Shown: one piece after another, positions 40,561 through 51,210 of the stretch
Position numbering within the stretch: position 1 is the stretch's first letter
How the letters are laid out: every line of letters starts with the position of its first letter
Origin: Sceloporus undulatus
Taxonomy: Eukaryota; Chordata; Lepidosauria; Squamata; Phrynosomatidae
Length of the DNA stretch: 64,000 nt
Assembly (NCBI RefSeq): GCF_019175285.1
Contig: NC_056527.1
Span: 103,778,377-103,842,376, forward strand
Direction: 5' to 3'
Position numbers and translations under genes: made by a program
The notes under the pieces: model-generated
Told to the model about the DNA's origin: nothing
What the model saw: only the letters and a program-made list of their open reading frames with translations
Databases searched by the model: none

Positions 40561-41274
40561 ACTAAAAAGAAATCAACAGACAGCATAGAGAGGCTCTTGC
40601 CTTTGCACACTCTACATACTGCTCATTCTCACACACATAAGCTCACGCTTGCATAATACTTCACCCCAATTCACACATAATGGCATTCCCAACTTCCTTG
40701 CTCCTTTGCCATCCTGTAGCAAAGAGCAAAGCTTAAAAGAATCCCTTTCATCAAAACCAAATGTCTGGTGCTAACTTTGAGGCAGAAAAAACAAAAAGCA
40801 TATATTTGAATATTTCTTAGTTTTGTTAAAAAAAGCCCTAGGTGTACGAAGGTTATTTTTTTTGTAAATGCAGTTTTAAAAATGCATAACTAGACTCAAT
40901 TAATTAATTAATGTTATCAACCCCCCTTTCAGCTTTTTTGTCTCCCAAAGGATTTGATAAGGAACACAGATTGTAACAACACCCAGAAAAGCTCTTATAC
41001 TTTACCAAAGGTAACTCAAATTAGGTCCAATGGAGCCCAATCCCAAGTAAGTTTGCAGCCTTAAATAATAAAACAATCCCAGCAGCAGGTGGTGGTACTC
41101 AAGGTACGGAGGGACTGATACTACAGCCTTCCTCCCTGCAAACTAGGACAATCCCATCATCCTCAGACAGCATATGCCATGTTGACTGGGAATGGTGGAC
41201 ATTATAGCCCAAGCTGTCTGGAGGGTATCATGTTTGGAAATGGTGTTCTAGTCATTTTAAGCATATACATCAGT

Positions 41275-41646
41275 GTGGAGGGAGTGTGGTATAGTGGTCT
41301 GAGCTCTACCAGGGACGTAGCCAAGGGGGGGGGGGTTCTTGGGGTCCGGACCCCCCTTCCATTAGAAAAATGAATGGGGCATGCTACTGTGCTGCCGTGC
41401 CCAAGCCCCATTATAATGGTGGCACTTAGTCTGGACCCCCTCCCCTTCCTAAAATCCTGGCTACATCCCTGGCTCTACACTACAACTCTGGAGACCAGGG
41501 GAATGATTCCCTACTCAGCCATGGAAACCCACTGGATGATTTTGAGTGACTCACACACTCTCAACCCCAGAAACCCCCATGATAGGGTCGTCATAGGGTC
41601 CCACAAGTTGGAAACACCTGGAAGACATACAACAACAACAACAAAA
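41275..41646 (+). repeat. Sauria-type SINE split by a transposon
   Basis: Head GTGTGGTATAGTGGTCTGAGC, then an inserted element (41310-41471), then CTACAACTCTGGAGACCAGG and tail AACAACAACAACAAAA. Confidence 0.8.
41310..41471. mobile_element. hAT-like MITE nested in a SINE
   Basis: Ends CAGGGACGTAGCCAAGG and TCCTGGCTACATCCCTG are inverted. The host SINE sequence GCTCTAC is repeated on both sides (41303-41309 and 41472-41478). Internal G-run and AATGGGGC/GCCCCATT pair. Confidence 0.8.
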
Positions 41647-42130
41647 CATTTGAATGAGGGAAGAGGAGGGCTAGCTTTTGATATTTGATGATCAGTGTTG
41701 ACTGGGAAGACTTGCAGTTGAAAACTATTTATATTTATATTTCTACCACCTGCACACACACACAAAAACCCCAACAAAAACAGGTGGTTTTGACACTGGA
41801 AGAACTAGGCTCTGAATTCTGAAACACTTAAGTTCTAATTTTAAAAAACCCATAAAGGCTTCTATTGGAAATTATAATTTTGAGGATTTGAGGAAGCTCT
41901 CTTAATTTTGTATATACACAAGTATGACATGCTCTTGTCCATACACAGGTGCTTATTTCTTTTCATGTGCTCTCACATGCTCTCCCAAGACTGACTTTAC
42001 ACACATAAGCAATCACAGAACAGTCACACCTCAGCTCTCACATACCAAAAACATACCAAAAAGAGGCCACAAACCTCTTTGCTCTTCAACAGACTACTTT
42101 GGCTACCTTTCTGGAGAAACTTAACCTGGA

Positions 42131-42347
42131 GGCCATCCGTACTGCAGAAATAATCCAGTTTGACACTACTTTAACTGCTGTAGATCAATGCTACAAAATC
42201 ATGGGATATCTAGTTTGCTTTAACACAAGAACTCTCCGACAGCGAAGGCTAAATGTCTCACAAGACTACGATTCCCAGAATTGCATAGCATTGAGCCATG
42301 GCAGTTAAAGTGGTTTCAAACTGGATTATTTCTGCAGCGCAGGCCAC
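42131..42347. mobile_element. Palindromic MITE (TGCATCC family)
   Basis: ACTGCAGAAATAATCCAGTTTG and CAAACTGGATTATTTCTGCAG are near-perfect inverted ends. Confidence 0.8.
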
Positions 42348-43717
42348 TTCTCTGCAGAAGCTGGCTTGACTGCCTCAGTGCCCATAGCTTCTTCTGAAAC
42401 TTTCACTGGTGGCTTTGCCCCATCACAAAAGGCATGGGAAAATTACCTTTTTCAATTGCCTCACACAGTATTCCTCAGACTGTATGGTCTTTGGGTGTGC
42501 TGGCTAAGGGATACTGGGTGCTGTAGTCACAAAACACTGACATTTCCAAATTCTGCGGGACACTGCCTTTGAATACACTTACAAGCAAATCCACCACCAG
42601 TCTTTAGAGGCCATAGATGCACATCCTATTTACCCACAAGTACGTCTTTACTGTACACATCTTGAGCCATACAAAGACTCCATAAACACAACTATCTAAA
42701 CTAATTTTATGCACTTACCTGAGATTAGGATCCACTAAACAGTGTGGAACAAACATAGAACCACATTGCACATCTTACAGTAGCTTTTCCCACCTTGATG
42801 GGTCACACTTCTATTTTCCTCATCCCCAGTCAGCATGGCCAATACAATTACATCAAAATGTACACAATCTGACACACAGAATTGGATACATCATGACATT
42901 TCAGCACAAATATTCACAGAGACATGCATTCCAACACAAAGATCCATTTTCAGGCAGGGATTTCAGAACAAATTCTCTTCACTCTGATTCTTTCTTTACC
43001 TTCCACAAAGTACCAATTATGACATTTCCCATAGCTATTTCCCCAGCAAGATTTTTTTAAAAGCAAAAGCCTTCAACCCCTCCCATACATTTTTGGTGTC
43101 AAATATTATCAAACCAATCTTTAGCACCTTTAATTTCTGCTAGGAGCAGGTCTTTTGTAAAGTGCATGGCTCTTAATGGCCTATCCAAGCCCAAATCACT
43201 TCTAAATACTTTATGTTAGAACTAGGATAGGTCCCAACAAGTTGTTGCTGATGAACAAGCTATTTATGCACTAGTTGCTCTGAGGACTTCACTTATACTA
43301 ACGGGGAAAATGGAAGCAGAGCCACAAATGAAGTCAACATTCTTGGTAATCAAAATGTGCCAATATTTGCTTTGGTGTTTCAGTACTGGCTCTGCTCCAA
43401 ATGCACACATTTCAAATCACCACAAACTAAGCTTTCATTCTCATACCATATAAACCCATTTTATAATATGTAGAACTACATTGCCATATATGCCATTCTC
43501 CATCTCTCCAGATGTAGCCTTGCATACATTGATGTAGCCTTGCATGCATACACAGCCCTGTTCTTTCCTGAGATCCCATTCCCATTGAAATGTTTAGCAA
43601 AAGCAAGCAAGCAAAGCAAAGCAAGATATTTAATTTAACATCTTAATTTCAAGAAACTGAACCAAACCTTTCAAAACGTTCATTCTATCATTTAATTAGT
43701 TGTTTGAAGGAAACTTG
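42348..43717. other. Intergenic, nothing recognised
   Basis: AT-rich; no gene or clear repeat apart from a small foldback near 42435-42550. Confidence 0.4.
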
Positions 43718-43927
43718 GTTGTTGTTGTGTGCCTTCAAGTCATTTCTGACTTATGGTGAACCTAAGGTGAACCTATCATGAGGTTTTCTTAGCAAAACCT
43801 TGCCTTTCTCTGAGGCTGAGAGGGTGTGACTTGCCCAAAGTCACCCAGAGGGTTTCCATGGCTGAGCAGAGATTCAAACCCTGATCTCCAGGGTCATAGC
43901 TCAAACTACTATACCATGCTGGTTCTC
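43718..43927 (-). repeat. Sauria-type SINE
   Basis: GTTGTTGTTGTGTGCCTTCA...TTCAAACCCTGATCTCCAGG...ACTATACCATGCTGG. Confidence 0.85.
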
Positions 43928-44250
43928 TTTAGACAGAACTAAAGGTGGTGGGTTTTCAGATGCATTTTAATGCAGTTGTGTTAAGCATTCATTTGCTAAA
44001 TTTAGTGCTGTTTAAAAATTGTTCTTCAAATACCACTATAGCTTTAAAACATCCATAATATTAGCTATTTATTTATCATATTTATTTCCCACTTTTCTTC
44101 CATTCTGGAATTCACAGCTGTGAAGAAGGCATCCAGCTCCTTGGGTGGTATCCCATCCAGACACTGTCCAACTTCCATGTTTCATAGTTTCAGGAACATG
44201 TAGTCACATCATATGCCTTTAGACCCTATCGAGGATCGACCTAATATAAC

Positions 44251-44287
<37 letters not shown>
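44251..44287. repeat. (GATA)n microsatellite
   Basis: About nine GATA units. Confidence 0.95.
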
Positions 44288-44290
<3 letters not shown>

Positions 44291-44424
44291 TAAATCTGTG
44301 GAGAAATGCAGGCAAATTCAGGTCAGGAGAAATTGCTTGAGAAGTCTATTTTTTGCCCCAAATGTATTTTAAGTCTCCATTATGTGCTTGTACAGATCCT
44401 CCCACACTCTCTTGCATGCACTAG

Positions 44425-44535
44425 ACTAATCTTTCCTAATGGGGGCAGGGGGGGCTCCAGATGTGGTGTGAACTACAACTCCCATCATAGTACAGGCAGC
44501 TATGGGTGTTGTAGTCCAACACATCTGGAGGGCAT
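44425..44535. mobile_element. Small foldback element
   Basis: CTCCAGATGTGGTGTGAACTAC and GTAGTCCAACACATCTGGAG are inverted. A similar one lies at 44765-44852. Confidence 0.55.
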
Positions 44536-44985
44536 CTGGTTACAGACAAAGCAGTGCTACCTCTCCACTGCCCTTTCTCTACTTCTTCATTTCACAGCCA
44601 GGAAATGAGATGGATCAGCACAAACTTGTTTCATTTTCCTTGCCATGCCAATTCTCTCTTAATATCACAGGACACTGCATATTCATATTCACACACACAC
44701 AAAATGAACTGTAGCAGCTAGCCAAGAGAAAGGAGAAGGCCCACGACTGTTTTCCCTGATCTAGCACTGTCCAGATGTGTTGCAGCTCCCATCTTCCCTA
44801 CTACATCTGGGAAATAGTGGGAGTTGTAGTCTTGCACATTTAGAGGGCACTAAGACTGAGAAAGAGTGGAGTATACTACAGGGAGAAGTGGAAATTAACC
44901 AAGCAACAGACAGGAAGCTGGCGAAGACAGAAGTGGGAGGCAGGGGATTTGGAGTAATTTACAAAGATGGAAGTAATGCTTATGA

Positions 44986-45600
44986 GAAATAGCCATGCGG
45001 AGTGATGGAGGGAGAAGAGATCAGCAGCTAAGAAGGATCCATGGGAAGTGTGCGGGAAAGAAGAGATCAGGAGTTGAGAAATAGCTATGGAGAGTGGTGG
45101 AGAGGAAAGAAAACAGGAACTGAGAAATAGTTATGGGGACTGGTGGGGAGGAAAGAGATCAGGAGAAGTAGCCATGGGGAGAGTATAAGAAAGGAGAGAT
45201 CAGGAGCTGAGAAATAGCTATGGTGGCTGGCAGGGGGAGACCAGAGCTGAGAAGTAGCCATGGGGAGTGTGCCGGGAGGGATAGATCAGGAGCTGAGAAG
45301 TAGCTATGGGAAGTATCAGGAGCTGAGAAGTAGCTATGGGGAGTGGGGGGGGGGGGGGGGGGGGGGGAGGGATGGAGAAGAGGGGGGGGGGGGAGGGCAG
45401 GGGCTGAGAAGCAGCTATGGGGAATGGTACATCAGGAGCTAAGAAGTAGCAATGGGGAGTGCTACACTAGGAGCTGGGAAGTAGCTATGGGGAGAGAACA
45501 GGGGCTGAGAATTAGCTAGGGGGAGTGTGTGGGGATGGATAGGTCAGGAATTGAGAAGTAGCTCTGGGGCTTTGGGTGGGGACCAGGAGCCAAGAAGTAG
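44986..45600 (+). repeat. ~50-bp G-rich minisatellite
   Basis: At least ten degenerate tandem units built on GAGATCAGGAGCTGAGAA(A/G)TAGC(T/C)ATGGGGAGTG with variable spacers. Runs of 23 G (45345-45367) and 12 G (45382-45393) interrupt it. Translation gives repetitive RSSYGE-type frames that are not genes. It ends about 2.8 kb before the KCNC3 start. Confidence 0.9.
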
Positions 45601-46170
45601 TTGTGGGAATTGGTGATGGGGAGAACAAGGGATGAGGCATGGAGAATATGGAAGGCCACAAAGGAGGGGTCCTGTAATGCATGGGGGCAGCTTAAAGTTC
45701 AGAGGGAAGCTATGGCCCGTTTGGTGCCCCCCCCATGGGGAGACCCACAAAACCTTCAAGTGGAATTGGAGAGGGGAGGCCCAGTCTCAGGGGTGTTCAC
45801 AGCTCCATAGGGATAAAAACAGAGGTACAGGGAAGACTCCTGGGGAAAGGCCAAGGTGAAATGGAGGGCATTGGAAGGACTTTGAAAACAGAGCCTTGCC
45901 AAGTAATCTTTGTGCACTATAACTCCCAGGACAATTTAACAGCTATGGCCAGCAGCCACTCTGACTAGGAGATACAGAAAGTTACCATCCAAAAAAGGTT
46001 GGGGAAGTGAAGATGGGGACCAAGGAAAAGGTTGGGAGAGGGAGGAAGAGGGAGGATTTCAAAGGCAGAAAAAGGACAGTGCAGGAAATAATGAACAGAG
46101 AGGAAGGAAGGCCATGGAAGGTTGCAAGTGGAGAGGAAGGCAGAAGGGCAGACCTATAGCCATGGGTGGC
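45601..46170. other. Intergenic, nothing recognised
   Basis: G-rich on +; no gene recognised. Confidence 0.4.
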
Positions 46171-46393
46171 CGTTGTTGTTGTTGTGAGCCTTCAAGTCAT
46201 TTCCGACTTAGGAAAGCGAACCTATCCTGGGGTTTCCTTGGCAAGATTGGTTCCAAGGAGATGTGCCCTTGCTATCCTCTGAGGCTGAGAGAGTGTGACT
46301 TGCCCAAGGGCACCCAGTGGGTTTCATGGACGAGCCGGGATTCAACCCCTGGTCTCCCAGTGTCCTAGTCCAACACTCAGACCACAACACCAA
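46171..46393 (-). repeat. Sauria-type SINE
   Basis: CGTTGTTGTTGTTGTGAGCC...CCCCTGGTCTCCCAGTGTCC...ACCACAACACC. Confidence 0.82.
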
Positions 46394-46613
46394 TGGGGCA
46401 GAAGGCAAACCCCAGCAGCTGGGGGGGCAGGATCCTGAGGGGGGAGGAATGAAGGTATTTGGGGTGTGAAAGTACTCTGGGAGTCCGGAAGGAAGGTTAG
46501 GCTAAGCTCAGGAAGGGATGAGAGTTTTGGGGAAGCCACCGCAGGCAAGGCCCTGCCAAGAAGCAGGCATGAGTCTCCTACACCTGAATCCATGCGAGTG
46601 GATCTTTTGCTGT

Positions 46614-46798
46614 ACATACTAAAACAAATGACAGCATTTGCCCATAGGGAAACCATACTTGCCTATAGGGAATCATTGCAGAATCCTTGCCCACAGAGAA
46701 TCATTGACGACTTGCCCTATGTTTCCCTATGGGCAGGTATTCTCCAATGATTCTCTATGGGCAAGGATGGTTTCTCTATGTCATTTGTTTCAGTATGC
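46614..46798. mobile_element. Foldback element with internal repeats
   Basis: TACTAAAACAAATGACA and TGTCATTTGTTTCAGTA are inverted ends. Between them, TTGCCCATAGGGAA-type units repeat in both directions. About 1.6 kb before KCNC3. Confidence 0.65.
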
Positions 46799-47052
46799 CC
46801 TTCTTTTGCCACAATGACACCTGAAACCTGGGGGCAAAAGTGGGGGAGCTATTTCTCTTCGCTGGGAGCAAAAGTGGCCCTTGGGTTCCCGTGTAACGTG
46901 GGGAGCGAAAGACACGGGTGTTAGGAAAAGGGGGCAAATACTGCTAGGAAAGTCCAAGGAGGAGGAAGAAAGGAGTGAAGGAGGAAGTGAAGATTCTCTG
47001 GGAAAGAAAGAGGGAGGGAGGAGGAAAAGAGAGCCACGGAAGCGGGAGACTG

Positions 47053-47207
47053 GCTGCATCCGCACTGCAGAAACCCTCAGTTTTGACCCCGCTTTAACTC
47101 CTTTCTGGCTCAAGGCTATGGAATTCTGGGAATTGGAGTTTGTTGTGGACCCGGAGCGGGAGTTAAAGCGGTGCCAAACCGGGTTATTTCTCCAGTGTGG
47201 ATGCAGC
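47053..47207. mobile_element. Palindromic MITE (TGCATCC family)
   Basis: GCTGCATCCGCACTGCAGAAA and TTCTCCAGTGTGGATGCAGC inverted ends, with CGCTTTAACTCC/GGAGTTAAAGCG-type arms. Confidence 0.75.
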
Positions 47208-47689
47208 TTGTGATAGGAACTTTTGGAATGGGAAAAGGTGGCAAAAAGAACTAGGAACAGAGGAGGAAAGGTAGTTTGATCCGGAAGAAACAGTAAAAGG
47301 AGGGAAGGAAAAAGGGGAGGCTGAGAACGAAGTACAGAAAGAAAAAGGGAAAGATGAAGGGATGTGAATGCGGGCGAAACAGTGAAAGAGTGACCGACTG
47401 AGAAGGAAGGAGAGAAAGGAAAAGGGGATGGGAATAGGGAAGAAAGATTGGAAGAGCGAAGAAAGAGTGGGAGAACGGAAAGGAAGGAAGGAAAAGTGGG
47501 AGTCTGAGAACGAAGTGCAGAAAGCAAAAGGGAAAGAGAAAGAAGGAGAGAAAGAGGTGGGAACGGGGAGGAAAGAATGGAAGAGTGGGAGGACGAGAAA
47601 GAAGGAAGGCAGGCAAGCCGAGAGGCAGAAAGAGAAAAGCACGATCATGTCCGGAAGGGAGGCACAGAAGCCCCAGGGGTGACCGTGGC
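47208..47689. other. Purine-rich sequence before KCNC3
   Basis: Strongly AG-rich on + (GGAAAGGAAGG-type). Long open frames on the minus strand here are pyrimidine-codon artefacts (Ser/Phe/Pro/Leu). Confidence 0.5.
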
Positions 47690-48055
47690 AAAGGACAGAG
47701 AGGAGCGATGAAGGGATGGGGCTCAAGGGAGGAGGAGGAGGAGGAGGAGGAGGGCGCCGAGGGAGCGAGGAGCAGGAGGGAGGCAGGCAGGGCGGAGGAG
47801 CCCCCTTCCCGGGGGTGCCATGGCATCAAGGGGGCAGAAGGGGCTTCCTGGGGGAGAGGGGCGCCAAGCCACCCGGAGGAGGAGGAAGAGGGGCAGCGAG
47901 GGTCCTTCAGGGGAAGGGAGGGAGGGAGAGGGGGTCCCAGCTCAGGAAGAGAAGCCCAGGAAGGGGGCGGTGGAGCTCGGGGGTCCTCCGGAGGGGTCGG
48001 GGGCTGGGGAGAATGGCAGGGGGCTGCGGAGGAGCCCGTCCGCACTCACCTTCCT

Positions 48056-48060
<5 letters not shown>

Positions 48061-48098
<38 letters not shown>

Positions 48099-48100
48099 AG
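48061..48100 (+). repeat. (CT)n run ending in an acceptor-like TTTGCAG
   Basis: About 17 CT units run into TTTGCAG, so it reads as a strong splice acceptor at 48101 in the KCNC3 5' region. It may mark the start of the coding first exon after an upstream non-coding exon, or be a chance microsatellite. Confidence 0.5.
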
Positions 48101-48329
48101 ACCCCGGCGCTGCGCCGCGGGCTCCTTCCCGGCCAACTCCAGCCTCCTCCCGCCCTCCCTCTTTCCCTCGCCACTCCTCCTCCTCTTCCTCCTCCCTCCC
48201 CCTCTTTTTCTTCCTCCCTCCTCTTCCTCCTCTCCTTCCTTCTGCCGCGTCCTCCCCGTCGGAGCCCCCTTCTTCGCCCTCCCTCCTGACCGCGGGGGGC
48301 GGAGCCTGAGCCCGGGGGCGGGGCCTGGG

Positions 48330-48353
48330 ATGACGCCCTCCCCCCTGATTTGA
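48330..48353 (+). other. KCNC3 upstream ORF, 7 codons
   Basis: ATG ACG CCC TCC CCC CTG ATT TGA, with G at -3. It is in the same frame as the main start, and its TGA lies 36 bases before it. The stop shows that the KCNC3 frame does not extend upstream. Confidence 0.5.
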
Positions 48354-48389
48354 GGGCCAGGGCCCGGGCCCCGCCCCTCGGCCCCTCCG

Positions 48390-48989
48390 ATGCTGAGCTC
48401 AGTGTGCGTGTCCTCCTTCCGCGGGCGCAAGTCTGGGAACAAGCCTCCGTCCAAGTCATGTTTGAAAGGGGAGATGGGCCGGAACGAGGACAACGACAAG
48501 ATCGTGATCAACGTGGGCGGCATCCGGCATGAGACCTACCGCAGCACCCTCAAGACCCTGCCGGGCACCCGCCTCTCCTGGCTGACCGAGCCCGACGCCT
48601 GCTCCAACTTCGACTACGACGCCAAGGCCGACGAGTTCTTCTTCGACCGCCACCCGGCCGTCTTCGCCTACGTGCTCAACTACTACCGCACCGGGAAGCT
48701 CCACTGCCCGGCCGACGTCTGCGGGCCGCTCTTCGAGGAGGAGCTGGCCTTCTGGGGCATCGACGAGACCGACGTGGAGGCCTGCTGCTGGATGAACTAC
48801 CGTCAGCACCGCGACGCCGAGGAGGCCCTGGACAGCTTCGAGACCCCCGAGAGCCAGGAGGATGAGGAGAGCGGCGACCTCAAGCGCCTCTGCCTCCAGG
48901 AGGACGGCAGGAAGCTGGGCTGGTGGGCCGGCATGCAGCCCAAGGTCTGGGCCCTCTTCGAAGACCCCTACTCCTCCAAGATGGCCAGG
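48390..48989 (+). CDS. KCNC3: Kv3.3 potassium channel, coding exon 1 (gene continues beyond window)
   Basis: First 200 residues of a Shaw-type voltage-gated potassium channel subunit, which repolarises fast-spiking neurons at the plasma membrane. Residues 1-28 ([14 protein letters not shown]...) are the N-type inactivation segment of Kv3.3/Kv3.4. T1 tetramerisation domain about 37-140: [29 protein letters not shown], and zinc site His105, Cys111, Cys132, Cys133 (HCPADVC ... CCW). [10 protein letters not shown] then an acidic linker, and [14 protein letters not shown] leads to the donor GTGAGT at 48990. All six membrane segments and the pore should lie in later exons; none is in the window, so intron 1 exceeds 15 kb. 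KCNC4 has a similar N-end, but VEACCWMNY, the linker and the adjoining NAPSA gene favour KCNC3. The proline-rich stretch of mammalian Kv3.3 between the inactivation segment and T1 is absent. Confidence 0.95.
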
Positions 48990-49004
48990 GTGAGTCTCTC
49001 CAAG

Positions 49005-49125
49005 GCTGCGGCCACACTGCAGGAATCACCCGCTTTGCCTGGCTCAAGGCTATGGAATTCTGGGAGTTGGAGTGTGTTGTGGGGCCCAACAAACTCCAAC
49101 TCCCAGAATTCCATAGCCTTGAGTC
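49005..49125. mobile_element. MITE beside the KCNC3 exon 1 donor
   Basis: Starts about 15 bases after the splice donor (GCTGCGGCCACACTGCAGGAA). CAAGGCTATGGAATTC and GAATTCCATAGCCTTG form a near-perfect palindrome at 49043-49122. The outer right arm is missing or replaced. Confidence 0.75.
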
Positions 49126-49262
49126 GAATTCAAAGACATAGCCATGTTAGCCTGTAGAAGCAGCGATGCAGAGAGATCTTGGAGCACCTTTGAGACCAAC
49201 TGAAAGAAAGAAGTCGTCAGCCTGAGCTTCCCTAGACCTCCGCCTCCTTCCTCAGATGCATG
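49126..49262. repeat. Unclassified reptile interspersed repeat
   Basis: GAATTCAAAGACATAGCC ATGTTAGCCTGTAGAAGC and CCTTCCTCAGATGCATG are familiar from reptile repeats with tails of the GCTAACATGGCTA type. Class not certain. Confidence 0.4.
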
Positions 49263-49570
49263 CAGAGTAGCAAAAGGACACTAGCACCCCAAATCCCCAA
49301 AGGGTTGAGGGCCAATCCCAAGGCATCACATCCATGCTGCAACTGGCACGCGAGCCTCTGAGAGAAGGCAGTCTAGAAAGAAAGGGGGAAAGAGGAAGGG
49401 CTGGGAATGAAGGAGAAAGAATGAAAGAGTGACAGACTGGGAAGGAAAGAGAAAAAGAGGCTCCCACTCCTTTAAGATGACCAGGGTGAGTTGGGGAAAG
49501 AGGGGAGTCTCTAACCATTAGGTGATCTGGCTATGGAGGCTCCAAGGGGGATGATGGTGATCAGGCACAG

Positions 49571-49693
49571 CAGTGATTCCCAAACTTTGGTCCTCCAAGT
49601 GTTTTGGACTCCAATTCCCAGAAGCCCCAGACAGTCAGGAATTCTGGGAGCTGAAGTCCAAACATCTGGAGGACCAAAGTTTGGGAACCACTG
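49571..49693. mobile_element. hAT-like foldback MITE
   Basis: CAGTGATTCCCAAACTTTGG and CCAAAGTTTGGGAACCACTG are inverted termini with one mismatch. Same family as 2772-2905. No clear target duplication. KCNC3 intron 1. Confidence 0.75.
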
Positions 49694-50089
49694 CAAGACA
49701 AGGAAGCCCCTTCTCAGTCTTCTTTTTGCACCTTGCAACTCAAACCCACCAATTCTCCTATTCCATCTTGTCCCTCTAGTTTTTGACAAGCCATATCCAG
49801 GAGTAGCAAAGGACAAGGCCATCCCAAATCCACAAAACGGTGATGCCTGGACTGGCCAACCCCAAATGCACCAAGTACAGGTTGCGATCCTGAGAGGCTG
49901 TGGAGGAAGTCTAGAAAGAAAGGGCGAAAGAGGAAGAGCTGGGAATGAAGGCAAAAGAATGAAAGTGTGGCAGACGGAGAAGGAAGGAGAGAAAGAGAAT
50001 AGATGTTGCAAGCAACCTATATTTGGTGCATTTGGGTGGGCCAGTCAAGGTATCACTTGATTTGGTGGATCCTGGTTTCGTAGTCAGAG

Positions 50090-50510
50090 CACCATTGAAT
50101 CATAGAGGGACCCCAAGGGTCATCCAGTCCAACCCCCTGCCATGCAGGAAATCACAATCAAAGCACCCCCAACAGATAGCCCAGCCAGCCTCTGTTTAAA
50201 AACCTCCAAAGGACACTCCGCCACACGCCGGAGGAGTGTATCCTGCTGTTGAATAGCTCTTACTGTCATGAAGTTCTTCCTAATGTTGAGGTGGAATCTC
50301 TTTCCATGTAGTTTGGATCCATTGCTCTGGGTCCTATTCTCTGGAGCAGCAGAAAACAAATTTGATCCATCTTCAGTATGCCATCCTTTCAAACATTTAA
50401 ACAGGGCTATCGTATCACCACTCAACCTTCTCTTCTCCAGGCTAAACATACTCAGTCCCTAAGGCTCTCCTCATAAGGCATGGTTTCCATAGTCCTTCCT
50501 CTTTGCAGCG
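50090..50510 (-). repeat. CR1/L2-like LINE 3' end
   Basis: GAATCATAGAGGGACCCCAAGG, TCCAGTCCAACCCCCTGCCATG, GAAGTTCTTCCTAATGTTGAGG and CTTCTCTTCTCCAGGCTAAAC are typical of the reverse strand of amniote CR1 3' ends. Non-coding fragment. Confidence 0.8.
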
Positions 50511-51210
50511 GTTAGTATCTTGCCGTGATCATAGTGAAATGTTGTGGGCGCAAACTGGTGGCACTTTGCAAAGAAGTCAAGTCAGCAAACCAAAGAAAGT
50601 CCCTGTCCCCTAGGAGCTTACAAACCCAAAAGCCTGATAGCAGAGGCAACAACAAGGGAAGGATAAGAGAAGAACCAGGGTATGGGGAGAAATCAGTTTA
50701 AGGAAGTAAATACGCAAAGCAAAAACAATGAAATAGATGTTAAAAAAATAACCCAGACAGAGTGGGTCCATGTTCCTAAGAGCTTACAGATGTATATGTG
50801 GATAGCAATAGAGACGAGAAAGGAAGGAAAGAGGAAGTAACAGGAGAGAAATAAAATGCAGACATTTAAAATTATAGCATTACCTCTCTAGCTAAAAGTG
50901 AATCCCACAGATTCCATTGGGATGTAATACCAAATCAGTTACGGAAAGGATTGATGGCTTGGTTTTTCAATGAGAGTGGTCACTGGCGCCCAGTGAATCA
51001 AACCATCAGTCCATTTGGGTCCTTGGCTGTCTGCTCTTTGTGATAGGTCTCTGAGGTCTCTGGCAGGAAAGGGATCACACACAAACACACAAACAGAAGG
51101 TGGAGGGAGAAAGTCCTATTACTTTTAATAACTGGAGATGCCAGGAGTTGAACCTGGGAACTTGTTCATGCAAAGTATATGCTCTTTGCCATTATGGGTC
51201 TTCCCTAGTC

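Larger units (their letters stand above)
47690..48990 (+). promoter_or_regulatory. KCNC3 CpG-rich promoter and 5' region
   Basis: High GC and CpG density rising toward the start codon, with GC boxes GGGGCGGGGC (48315-48324) and CCCCGCCCC (48370-48378). Typical of a CpG-island promoter; no TATA box seen. The transcription start is not determined. Confidence 0.65.

Noticed and set aside
45260-45442. RSSYGEW repeat frame
   Set aside because: Minisatellite translation with poly-Gly from G-runs.
44251-45600. CRISPR-like regularly spaced repeats
   Set aside because: Degenerate tandem units without unique spacers, in a vertebrate genome.
47184-48523. Minus-strand frames of 245, 264 and 193 codons
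   Set aside because: Pyrimidine-rich composition of the KCNC3 upstream strand; no protein similarity seen.
48390-48989. Calling the channel KCNC4
   Set aside because: The N-end is KCNC4-like, but VEACCWMNY, the post-T1 linker and the adjoining NAPSA gene fit KCNC3 better.
48955-49157. KCNC3 frame continuing to 49157
   Set aside because: The frame runs into a MITE after a strong GTGAGT donor at the exact family exon end.
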